Below, piece after piece: positions 25,496 to 33,351 of a stretch of 50,059 nucleotides of DNA; the stretch's first letter is position 1, and the number at the start of each line of letters is the position of its first letter. The notes below the pieces were generated by a model. It made no database searches and had not been told where the DNA came from. It saw only the letters and a list, made by a program, of their open reading frames with translations. The stretch lies in contig JACPFV010000034.1 of assembly GCA_016182805.1 (NCBI GenBank), positions 1-50,059 on the forward strand, in the 5' to 3' direction. The DNA comes from Gammaproteobacteria bacterium (GTDB taxonomy: Bacteria; Pseudomonadota; Gammaproteobacteria; Nevskiales; Nevskiaceae). A program made the translations under genes and the position numbers.

Positions 25496-26359
25496 CCCGG
25501 CAATTTCGGCGGAATCGCAACCCGGCTTCGCCTCGTCCGCCGATTCGCAATAAATCGATCCTTCGAGCAGCTTGGCGACCCCGCTGGCCGTCGGCATGCA
25601 GTGGCCGTTCGCGCGCCGCGCCTCGGCCGACGTGTCCGTTCTCAGCCAGTCCGCGGCGGGGGTGCCGGCGCCGTGCAGATGCGCCACCATGAGGCGGGTC
25701 ACGCGCATGTCGTCGCATTGGTTGCAGTCGAACAGTGCCAACGCGTACCAGCCGGTCGCGCCGCTGCCGCGGGCGGCGCCGATGTCCGCACCGCGGCACG
25801 CCCGCAACTCGAGCGTGCGCCCGCGGCGGCCGCGGCCATTGCTCACCAGCACGCCGGAACCGTCGGCGGCGCGCAGCTTGTACACAGAGTGCTGCGACAG
25901 GGCGATGCCCAGGCTGTGCGCCACCAGCTCGGTGCAGCCGTGGTCGCGCAGGAAGTCGTGCAGGGGCCGGCGCACGTGGTTGTTGAAGTTGCGGCCGATG
26001 CGGCGCACCGTGCGCACGGCGTCCGCAAGCGCGCCGGCAAAGTGCTCCGGGCGCAAACCCACCGGCATCGGCACGTCGCCGCGGAAACCCTCCGCCTCGA
26101 GTTGCGACGACTCCAGCGCCCCGTCCTGAAGCTCGTACGCAGTCAGGATCAGCGCGTTCAGGGGCAGGCCGAGCGCAGCGGCCACCGCGTCGAGGACGCC
26201 GATGGAAAAGTTCTCCTTGCCGGTCTCGACCCCGGACAGGTACTGGTAGCTGATCTTGGCGCGGGTGGCGAACGCCTCCAGAGTGAGGCCGCGCTCCTTG
26301 CGCAACGTCCGGATGCAGCTCCCTAGTATTTGATTAGCGGCTTGTTGTTTGAACGCCAT
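25469..26359 (-). CDS. XRE-family HTH protein with unknown C-terminal domain
   Basis: A 296-residue protein. Residues about 10-68 form an XRE/Cro-type helix-turn-helix (IRTLRKERGLTLEAFATRAKISYQYLSGVETGKEN...LGLPLNALI). The remaining 220 residues are not recognised: they include RNFNNHVRRPLHDFL, ADGSGVLVSNGRGRRGRTLELRACRGAD and LALFDCNQCDDMRVTRLMVAHLHG, which could be an effector or nuclease-like fold. The last codons overlap the copy of the tRNA-Pro 3' end, suggesting the gene arrived with, or was trimmed by, an integration event. No integrase is present nearby. It converges on tRNA-Pro. DNA binding is likely; the rest is unknown. Confidence 0.65.
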   Translation of the reverse strand: MAFKQQAANQILGSCIRTLRKERGLTLEAFATRAKISYQYLSGVETGKENFSIGVLDAVAAALGLPLNALILTAYELQDGALESSQLEAEGFRGDVPMPVGLRPEHFAGALADAVRTVRRIGRNFNNHVRRPLHDFLRDHGCTELVAHSLGIALSQHSVYKLRAADGSGVLVSNGRGRRGRTLELRACRGADIGAARGSGATGWYALALFDCNQCDDMRVTRLMVAHLHGAGTPAADWLRTDTSAEARRANGHCMPTASGVAKLLEGSIYCESADEAKPGCDSAEIAGKVGWGDST

Positions 26360-26503
26360 ATGAGAGAAGCAGTCTAGGTGTTGATATCCGCATCGTCCTT
26401 CATCTAAAGGTGAATGCGGTTCCCCCGCCGCGCCGCCCTGCGGCGCGCAAAATACCCGGTTCCCCGTCTAATCTGTGGGTCCGTCCAAGGAAAGGAGCCG
26501 CCC

Positions 26504-27136
26504 GTGGCCAATCTGGTGACGACCCTGCGCCTGACGCTGCTGTTCGTGCTGGTGTGGCTGGCCTACGAAGCGCCGCCGCAGTGGCAGCTGGCCAATGCCC
26601 CCCTGCTGCTGCTGATCTTCGCCCTCGACGGCGTGGATGGCTGGATCGCCCGCGCGCGGCACGAGGAATCCCTGTTCGGCTCGATCTACGACATCGCCGC
26701 GGACCGCATCGTCGAGAACGTCCTGTGGCTGGTGCTGGCGGACCTCGACCTGATCCCGGTCTGGGTGGCATTGGTGTTCCTGACGCGCGGCATCCTGGTC
26801 GACGCCGTGCGCAGCGTCGGCGCCTCGCAGGGCGCCAGCCCGTTCAGCCTCACCAAGACGCGCGTCGGGCGGTTCCTGGTGGCCGGCCGCTTGATGCGCG
26901 GGGCCTACGGCGTGGTCAAGGCGGGCGCGTTCGGCTGGCTGTTCCTGTGGCAGCCGTGGCCGGATCTGCACCCGGAGTTCTGGGCGCGCTGGCAACCCGG
27001 CCTGCAATGGGTCGGCGCGGCGCTGGTCTACGGCGCGGTGGCGATGTGCCTGGCGCGCGGCCTGCCGGTGCTGCTGGAGTTCGGGCTGGCGGACGGCAGG
27101 CTGCTCCACCGGCGTCCGCCCAAAGCGAGGCCTTGA
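26504..27136 (+). CDS. CDP-alcohol phosphatidyltransferase family protein
   Basis: A 210-residue integral membrane enzyme that should transfer a phosphatidyl group from CDP-diacylglycerol to an alcohol. The family motif is complete: DGVDGWIARARHEESLFG followed by SIYDIAAD (about residues 42-67), with all the conserved Asp, Gly, Ala-Arg residues. Several hydrophobic helices surround it. The GTG start at 26504 has AAGGAG six bases upstream. Its stop overlaps the next start by one base (TGATG), so it is coupled to a HAD phosphatase; together they could make and dephosphorylate a phospholipid such as a phosphatidylglycerophosphate-like product. The acceptor alcohol is unknown; PgsA-like or phosphatidylinositol-phosphate-synthase-like roles are possible. 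Confidence 0.8.
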   Translation: MANLVTTLRLTLLFVLVWLAYEAPPQWQLANAPLLLLIFALDGVDGWIARARHEESLFGSIYDIAADRIVENVLWLVLADLDLIPVWVALVFLTRGILVDAVRSVGASQGASPFSLTKTRVGRFLVAGRLMRGAYGVVKAGAFGWLFLWQPWPDLHPEFWARWQPGLQWVGAALVYGAVAMCLARGLPVLLEFGLADGRLLHRRPPKARP

Positions 27137-27792
27137 TGCGCGCAGGCGCGGGCCTCGCGGTATTCGATCTCGACGGCACCCTCGTCCCCGCTCCCAGCGC
27201 CGAGCTGCGTTTCGCGCTGCATCTGGCCGCCGCCGGCGTCGTCGGCCCGCGGCAGGCCCTGCGCGCGCTGTGCTTCGCCGCGCGCTGGGCGCCCGCATAC
27301 GGCCGCCATGTGTGGAAAAAGAACAAGGGCTACCTGGCCGGCCTGGCGGTCGACGACGTCGAGCGCCGCGCCGCGGCATACGTGGAGCGCCGCCTGCTGC
27401 GGCTGCTGCGGCCGGCCGTGCTGGCGCGGCTGCGCAGCCACGCGTCGGCGGGCGATGCCGTGGTCCTGCTCACCGGCTCCGCCCGCTTCCTGGCGCGGCC
27501 GCTGTGCCGCATGCTCGGCGTCGCGCATTGCATCGCCACGGATTGCGCCGCCGAGGACGGCCGCTACGCCTTCGCCCCGCCGCGGCAACATCCGTTCGGC
27601 GCCGACAAGCTCGCCCTGCTGTGCGCCTACGGCCGCCGCGCCGGCCTGCCGCTGGGGCGCATGAGCGCCTATGCCGACTCGGCGCACGACCTTCCCCTGC
27701 TGGCGGCCGCCGCGCACGCGGTCGCGGTCCATCCCGACCGCGCCCTGGCACGCGCGGCGCGTGCGCGGGGCTGGGAAATCCTGCGCGCCTGA
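27136..27792 (+). CDS. HAD-family hydrolase, subfamily IB (PSPase-like)
   Basis: A 218-residue haloacid-dehalogenase phosphatase. Motif I is VFDLDGTLV (about 9-17) with both aspartates, motif II is the Ser/Thr of LLTGSARFL, a Lys is available in GADKLALLC, and motif III is AYADSAHDLPLL. The alpha-helical cap between motifs I and II places it in subfamily IB with phosphoserine-phosphatase-like enzymes. The start overlaps the stop of the CDP-alcohol phosphatidyltransferase, which makes a phospholipid-phosphate substrate likely (inference). No signal peptide; cytoplasmic or membrane-surface. Confidence 0.8.
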   Translation: MRAGAGLAVFDLDGTLVPAPSAELRFALHLAAAGVVGPRQALRALCFAARWAPAYGRHVWKKNKGYLAGLAVDDVERRAAAYVERRLLRLLRPAVLARLRSHASAGDAVVLLTGSARFLARPLCRMLGVAHCIATDCAAEDGRYAFAPPRQHPFGADKLALLCAYGRRAGLPLGRMSAYADSAHDLPLLAAAAHAVAVHPDRALARAARARGWEILRA

Positions 27793-27920
27793 GGCGCGCG
27801 CGGATTTCGTACAATCCGCGCCGACCGGGCGCGCCGTGGAGAGGTGCGCCACCCCCGCCGCCCGACGGACCGCCGGCACGCCCAGCAGCGGCAGCCCAGC
27901 CGCAATAGCCAGCCGCAACC

Positions 27921-30305
27921 GTGATACGAACCATAAATGTCCGCTCCCGGCTGATCGCGCTGTCGGCGCTCGCGGCCGCCCTGCTGCTGGGCGCCTCGAT
28001 CCAGGCGTGGCAGTTGCTGGCCGGCCCCGTCCCCGCCGGCGCCCCCGCCGATCCGCCGGCGGCGGACGAATTTCCGCGCGCCGCCGGCGAGACGCTCGAC
28101 CTGTACCGGGACGTACTGGCGGCCGCGATGGCCTCGGCGCCGTCGGCGAGCGGCCTTCCCGCCCCCGAACTGCGTGGCAAGCTCGACGAGCTGGCGCGGC
28201 AACTGCTGATCTCGCTGGATACGGCCGCCGGCCGCGAGCCGGCGGCGCAGGCGCGCGCCGCGCTGGCCGAGATCGATGCCGGCCTGCTATCCCTGGCCGG
28301 CCACCGGCGCATGGCGCAGCAGGCGCAGACGGCGTTGCGCCAGACGCAACGGGAGCTGCGCCCGGCACCGCCCGGCGCCGCCCGGCCCTCGGCCCGCCCA
28401 CCCCCCAGCGCGGGGCCGCGCGCTCCGGCGGCTGCGGTCGCCGACGCGGCCGTGCCCGCCGCCGACGGCGGGGATGATGCCGCGCGGGCGCTCGACCGGC
28501 GACTCACCCGCTTGCTCGACGAACGCGACGCCGCGGAACGGTCCGCGCAGGCCGTCTGGCGCTCGCTGGCGGCGCTCACGGCCGCCGTGCACGGCGCGGT
28601 CGAGCGTGCGCAGCGCGAGCGAATCGCGGGCGCGAGCGCCGGCCGCGCGGCGCTGAACGAGCGCCTGCTGCACTGGGAGGACGCGGCGCGGCGCAGCCTG
28701 GCACTGGTGCTCACCGCGGCCGCCGCGCTGCTCGCGTCGGTCTGGGTGCTGCACTCGGTGATCGCGCCGCTGCGCCAGACCGCCACCGCGCTGCGCGAGC
28801 TGAAATCCGGCGAGGGCCGCATCCTGCCGCCCGAGGTGCACGGCGACGAGTTCGGCGAAATGGCCGCCGCGATCCACGCCCTGCGCGACTCGACGCGCCA
28901 CCTCAACTACCTGGCGTACTACGACGCCGCCACCGCACTGCCGAACCGCGCCGCGTTCGAGCGGGCGGTGGCGGCGGCGCTGCGCGATGGCGACGGCGGC
29001 CGGTCGCCGGCGGTGCTGATGGTCGGGCTCGACCGCTTCCGCACCATCAACGCCTCGTTCGGCCACCTGTTCGGCGACCGCTACCTGCATGCCGCGGCGA
29101 ACCGCCTGCAGGAGCACCTGCGCCCGCCGCACCTGGTGAGCCGCCACGGCGGCGCGGTCTTCGCCTGCCTGCTGCGGCTGCCGGCGGCGCCGCAGGCGCG
29201 CGCGGAGCTGCACGCCCTGGCGCGCCGGCTGCTGGACGGCATGAACGCCCCGCTCGCCGTGGAAGGGCAGGAGCTGGGCATGGCCGTGTCGATCGGCGCC
29301 GCGCTGCCGGACCCCGGCCTGGACGACGCCGACGCGCTGATCGCCGCCGCCGACGGCGCCCTGCACCTGGCCCGCCGCACGTCCGAAGGCCAGGCGCTGC
29401 ATGTCGCGGAAGGCAGCGCGGCGCAGCGCCTGCGCAGCGCGCTGGAGCTGGCCGCCGACATCCACCGCGGCATCGGGATGGACGAGTTCGTCCCGCACTA
29501 TCTGCCGGTGGTGGACGTGTCCGACGGCCGCGCCGTGGCGGTGGAGGCGCTGCTGCGCTGGCAGCACCCGCGGCGCGGGCTGCTGCTGCCCGGCGACTTC
29601 CTGGCGGTCGCCGAGGACTCCGGCCGCTTTGTCGCGATCGCGGAGGAGGCGCTGCGCAAGGCCTGCGCCACCGTCGCCGGCCTGCGGCGGGCGGGGCACG
29701 CGCTCAGGCTCGTCTACAACGTGTCGGCCTACGAGCTGCGCGAGGGCTTCGCCGCGCGCCTGCTGGAAATGCTCGACCGCGCCGGCCTGCCGCCGGACGC
29801 GCTGGAAGTGGACATCGCGGAAAGCGCGATGCTCGAAAACCCCGACCAGGCCGAGCACGCCGCGCAGCGCCTGCACGCGGCCGGCGCCGCCGTGTGCCTC
29901 GACGACTTCGTGATGGGCCACTCGCCGCAGCCGCGCCTGCACGGGCTGCCGATCGCCCGCATCAAGATCGCGCGCGCCCTGGTCGCGCAGATCGGCGAAT
30001 CCCGGCGCGCCGAGCGCGCCGTGGCGGCCATCGTCCGGCTGGCCGGGCAGCGGGGCTGGTCGCCGATCGCGCAGGGCGTCGAGACGCGCGCGCAGTCGCA
30101 ACGCCTCGCCGAGATGGGCTGCCGCCACCAGCAGGGCTTTTACTTCACGCCGGCGCTGCCGCCCGCCGATCTCGAAGCGTGGCTCGCCCGCGCCGCCGCG
30201 GGCACGCGCGACCCGGCGCCCGGCCCGCACGCGGCGGCGGGGCCCGTCACGAGCAATTCCCCAGCCATCCGCAACTCGTACAGGTCTGGCAGCCCTCGCG
30301 CCTGA
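27921..30305 (+). CDS. Membrane GGDEF-EAL protein with degenerate active sites
   Basis: A 794-residue inner-membrane protein: TM1 about 10-30, a periplasmic Ala/Arg-rich helical region 31-255, TM2 about 259-281, HAMP-like 282-330, GGDEF domain 330-490, EAL domain 510-755. The GGDEF signature is GGAVF (410-414) and the metal-binding region reads GLDRFRTINASFGH, so cyclase activity is unlikely. In the EAL domain EAL (542-544), N600, E634, D661/D662 and K682 are kept, but the AEGVE motif reads AQGVE (Q718), the DFGTG loop reads DFVMG, and K-I-D is K-I-A. It may be a c-di-GMP binder or regulator rather than an enzyme, like LapD-type proteins. Start is GTG. The 3' end overlaps convergent nrdJ by 59 bases. 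Confidence 0.85.
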   Translation: MIRTINVRSRLIALSALAAALLLGASIQAWQLLAGPVPAGAPADPPAADEFPRAAGETLDLYRDVLAAAMASAPSASGLPAPELRGKLDELARQLLISLDTAAGREPAAQARAALAEIDAGLLSLAGHRRMAQQAQTALRQTQRELRPAPPGAARPSARPPPSAGPRAPAAAVADAAVPAADGGDDAARALDRRLTRLLDERDAAERSAQAVWRSLAALTAAVHGAVERAQRERIAGASAGRAALNERLLHWEDAARRSLALVLTAAAALLASVWVLHSVIAPLRQTATALRELKSGEGRILPPEVHGDEFGEMAAAIHALRDSTRHLNYLAYYDAATALPNRAAFERAVAAALRDGDGGRSPAVLMVGLDRFRTINASFGHLFGDRYLHAAANRLQEHLRPPHLVSRHGGAVFACLLRLPAAPQARAELHALARRLLDGMNAPLAVEGQELGMAVSIGAALPDPGLDDADALIAAADGALHLARRTSEGQALHVAEGSAAQRLRSALELAADIHRGIGMDEFVPHYLPVVDVSDGRAVAVEALLRWQHPRRGLLLPGDFLAVAEDSGRFVAIAEEALRKACATVAGLRRAGHALRLVYNVSAYELREGFAARLLEMLDRAGLPPDALEVDIAESAMLENPDQAEHAAQRLHAAGAAVCLDDFVMGHSPQPRLHGLPIARIKIARALVAQIGESRRAERAVAAIVRLAGQRGWSPIAQGVETRAQSQRLAEMGCRHQQGFYFTPALPPADLEAWLARAAAGTRDPAPGPHAAAGPVTSNSPAIRNSYRSGSPRA

Positions 30306-33162
30306 TGACAGCGTGCGCGCCGCATTCCGGGCAGGGGCTGCCCGGCACCGCCGGGCTGCGCGCGCCGGGCTCGGCCGGCGCCTCCAGCATGCCGAGCGGA
30401 TGGAGCGCGCGCCCCTCGGCGTCGAGGATGCCGAGCATGCGGTAGCGGTGCAGCATCAGCGCCGCGAGGTAGGCCACCGTCGACGGGTAGAGCCGCGACT
30501 TGTCCCGGCCCGGAACGCGCGCCAGGAAGCTGCCGCCGGTCTCCGGGTAGGAGTCGAGCTTGCGCAGCTTGGCGCCGATCCAGGCGGGGTCGACCACGCG
30601 CATGTCCGGCGACAGCAGCCGGCACAGGCCGTCGAGATCGCGCGGGTAGTCGCCGTACAGTCCCACCGCGTACGGGCGGCGCTGGCCGTCGGGCATCAGC
30701 AGCTCCTTCAGCACCAGCGCGCAGTCGTCGCCGGTGTTGGGGTTGCGCACGTCGACCGTCCAGGACATCGTCCCCTCGCTGCCGGTCCTCGGCTCCTCCA
30801 CCGCCAGCAGCGCGTCCACCACCGGCGTCGGGCCGCTGTGGCCGAAGGCGCCGAGTTGCCGGCAGCGGTGCAGCACCAGGCGCGCCAGCGCGGCGGTGGG
30901 ACTGGCCATGACCAGCGGCTCGCCCGCGGGCGGCATCGCCACCGCGATCGGGTTGCCGCGCGTGCGCACCAGCGCCTCCAGCTTGAGCTTGAGCCAGGCG
31001 CGGTCCCTGGAGCGCATGTCCATCGACAGCAGCTTGGCGGTCGCGCCCAGGCCGCGCGGCTGCTCGGCGCCGTTGACCCACACCTCGAACGGATAGCTTT
31101 CGCCCTCCCCGGCGGCGGAACCCGCTTCGGTATGGCCGACGAAGACCGCGAAGCGGCAGCCGGGGCCGGCGTCGACCATGTAGGTCCAGGCCGGGTTGCC
31201 GTCCGCGAACTCCGGCCGCCCCGGCCACTTGAGCGAGGCGAGCGGCGGCGCCGGCAGCTTTTCCAGCTTGAGGCGGCGGTCGGCGGCGGCCAGCGCCAGC
31301 GTCGGGTGGCGCGCCTCGGCGGCCGGCGCCGCGGCCACCAGCACCGCGCCGGTGACGTCGTTGCGCCGGTACGTGGTGCAGCCCTTGCAGCCCCATTCGT
31401 AGGCGCGGTCGTAAAGCTGCTTGAACTCGTCGAACCCGCATTCCAGCGGCACGTTAACGGTCTTGGAGATCGACGAGTCCACGAACGGCTGCACCGCCGC
31501 CTGCATCCTGAGGTGGTCCAGCGGCGTCAGCGTCTGCGCGTTGACGAAGTAGTCCGGCAGCCGGTCCGGCGCGCCGCCCATTTCCAGGTAGCGGCGGTAG
31601 CCGTAATCCTGGATCGGATACTCGACGGTCTCGCCGCCGGCGCGCCGCGTGCGCCGGGTGTATTCCCAGGCGAACGCCGGCTCCACGCCGCCGGTGACGT
31701 TGCGGCCGAAGGCCAGGGAGATGGTCCCGGTCGGCGCGATCGACAACAGGTGGCTGTTGCGCAGGCCGTGGCGGCGGATGTCCTCGCGCAGCTCCGGCGG
31801 CAGCCGCTGCACGAACGGACGTTTCAGGTACGGCTCGGCGTCGAACAGGGGAAACGCGCCGCGCTCCCGCGCCAGCTCCACCGAGGCGCGGTACGCCTCG
31901 TCGCGCAGCGCGCGCGCCGCCTCGGCGGCCACGGCGACGGCGGCGTCCGCGGCGTAGCGCAGACGCAGCATCATCAGCGCCGTGCCAAGGCCGGTGAAGC
32001 CCAGGCCGATGCGGCGCTTGGCCGCGGCCTCGCGGCCCTGCTCCGGCAGCGGCCAGTGCGTCAGGTCGAGCACGTTGTCGAGCATGCGCACGGCGACGCG
32101 CGCGGTGCGCCGCAGCGCCGGGTGGTCCAGGTGCGCCGCCTCGCCGAACGGGTTGACGACGAAGCGCGCCAGGTCGAGCGAGCCCAGGCAGCAGCAGCCG
32201 TAATCCGGCAGCGGCTGCTCGCCGCAGGGATTGGTCGCCTCGATGCGCTCGCAGTACGCCAGGTTGTTCTCGGCGTCGATGCGGTCGATGAACACCACGC
32301 CCGGATCGGCGGTCTCGTAGGTGGTGCGCATGATCGCGTCCCACAGCGCGGCGGCCCTGACGCGCCGGTAGACCCACAGGCCGTCGCCGCGGCGGTACGC
32401 CTGCGGATGCTCGCCGGGGTCGGGCTCGGCGCGGTGCACCAGCTCCAGCTCGCCACCGGCCGCCTTCAGGCGCATGAACTCGTCGGTGACGGCGACGCTG
32501 ATGTTGAAGTTCGACAGCGTGCGCAGACCTTGCAGCAGCGCCTCCAGCTCGCGGCCGGAAAAGCCGGCGTCGCGCAGGCGCCGCGCCGCTCCGCGGATGT
32601 CCTTGGCGCCGACGAATTCCTCGATGTCCGGGTGGTCCACCCGCAGGATGCCCATCTGCGCCCCCCGGCGCGCGCCGGCGGATTCCACCGTCTCGCAGGA
32701 GCGGTCGAACACGCGCATGTACGAGATCGGCCCGCTGGCCCGGCTCTGCGTGCCCTGGACGCGCGCACCGCGCGGGCGGATCGAGGAAAAGTCGTAGCCG
32801 ACGCCACCGCCCCGGCGCATGGTCTCGGCCGCCTGCAGCAGCGCGATGTAGATGCCGGGCTTGCCCTCGGCGGGCTCGGCGATGGAGTCGCCGACCGGCT
32901 GCACGAAGCAGTTGATGAGCGTGGCGCGGATGCCGGTGCCGGCGGCGCTCATGATGCGGCCGGCGGGATAGAAGCCCGCGCACATCGCGGCGTGGAAGCG
33001 CGCCTCCCAGTGCGCGCGCGCCTCCTCCTTCTCGACCTGCGCCAGGCCGCGGGCTACGCGTCGCAGCACGTCGTCCACCGTGCGCTCGTCGCCCTTGGCG
33101 TACTTGTCGAGCAGCACGCCGTCGTAATAGCGATCCTGCTCCGTCAGCAGTTCCTGCAACAT
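30247..33162 (-). CDS. nrdJ: Class II (adenosylcobalamin-dependent) ribonucleotide reductase
   Basis: Reduces ribonucleotides to deoxyribonucleotides with vitamin B12, working with or without oxygen. The 971-residue single-chain protein has the N-terminal redox Cys (C85 in LINCFVQPVGDS), the active-site sequence NPCGEQPLP (N311-C313-E315), APTGTISL and the C-terminal Cys cluster CPECG...CQTCTSCGWLGNC (944-970), which resembles the zinc/redox tail of NrdJ. The ATG at 33162 is the typical start. It is divergent from the nirK operon with an FNR/ANR-type box between them. No cobalamin riboswitch is recognisable upstream. The 3' end overlaps the convergent GGDEF-EAL gene. Confidence 0.95.
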   Translation of the reverse strand: MLQELLTEQDRYYDGVLLDKYAKGDERTVDDVLRRVARGLAQVEKEEARAHWEARFHAAMCAGFYPAGRIMSAAGTGIRATLINCFVQPVGDSIAEPAEGKPGIYIALLQAAETMRRGGGVGYDFSSIRPRGARVQGTQSRASGPISYMRVFDRSCETVESAGARRGAQMGILRVDHPDIEEFVGAKDIRGAARRLRDAGFSGRELEALLQGLRTLSNFNISVAVTDEFMRLKAAGGELELVHRAEPDPGEHPQAYRRGDGLWVYRRVRAAALWDAIMRTTYETADPGVVFIDRIDAENNLAYCERIEATNPCGEQPLPDYGCCCLGSLDLARFVVNPFGEAAHLDHPALRRTARVAVRMLDNVLDLTHWPLPEQGREAAAKRRIGLGFTGLGTALMMLRLRYAADAAVAVAAEAARALRDEAYRASVELARERGAFPLFDAEPYLKRPFVQRLPPELREDIRRHGLRNSHLLSIAPTGTISLAFGRNVTGGVEPAFAWEYTRRTRRAGGETVEYPIQDYGYRRYLEMGGAPDRLPDYFVNAQTLTPLDHLRMQAAVQPFVDSSISKTVNVPLECGFDEFKQLYDRAYEWGCKGCTTYRRNDVTGAVLVAAAPAAEARHPTLALAAADRRLKLEKLPAPPLASLKWPGRPEFADGNPAWTYMVDAGPGCRFAVFVGHTEAGSAAGEGESYPFEVWVNGAEQPRGLGATAKLLSMDMRSRDRAWLKLKLEALVRTRGNPIAVAMPPAGEPLVMASPTAALARLVLHRCRQLGAFGHSGPTPVVDALLAVEEPRTGSEGTMSWTVDVRNPNTGDDCALVLKELLMPDGQRRPYAVGLYGDYPRDLDGLCRLLSPDMRVVDPAWIGAKLRKLDSYPETGGSFLARVPGRDKSRLYPSTVAYLAALMLHRYRMLGILDAEGRALHPLGMLEAPAEPGARSPAVPGSPCPECGAHAVIRREGCQTCTSCGWLGNCS

Positions 33163-33270
33163 GCCGTCGCCAACCGTCGGCCGTCCGTGTTGTCAGTTTG
33201 ACTCCGTTGCGCTCCCGCCGCACGATCTGCGCACGGCGTGCGGACGCCGCGTTCCGCGCCAGCCGCACCG

Positions 33271-33284
33271 TTGATCCAGGTCAA
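33271..33284. promoter_or_regulatory. FNR/ANR/DNR-type box upstream of nirK
   Basis: TTGAT-CCAG-GTCAA matches the FNR-family consensus TTGAT-N4-ATCAA with one change, the same change common in ANR/DNR sites. It is centred about 74 bases before the nirK ATG and about 115 before nrdJ. A class-II activation geometry would place the nirK start point near 33319. The regulator gene is not in this window. Confidence 0.75.
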
Positions 33285-33351
33285 GGCGGCGCGGCGCGCG
33301 GCGCGGGACATTGGCGCTTGCCGCCGTGCCCGCTCCATCGCGAGACACTCC

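Noticed and set aside
25454-25508. Second direct repeat (TCCCGGCAAATTCG / TTCCCGGCAATTTCG)
   Set aside because: Short and overlapping the hairpin between the tRNA repeats; not clearly separate from them.
26430-26446. Terminator hairpin GCGCCGC/GCGGCGC upstream of the CDP-alcohol transferase
   Set aside because: The stem is good but no T-run follows on either strand and it lies between divergent genes where no transcript should end.
30313-33201. Long open frame on the plus strand opposite nrdJ
   Set aside because: Same reasons: antisense shadow of a highly conserved gene with low-complexity composition.
33163-33351. Cobalamin riboswitch before nrdJ
   Set aside because: No B12-box-like conserved sequence was seen; the region instead contains the FNR-type box.
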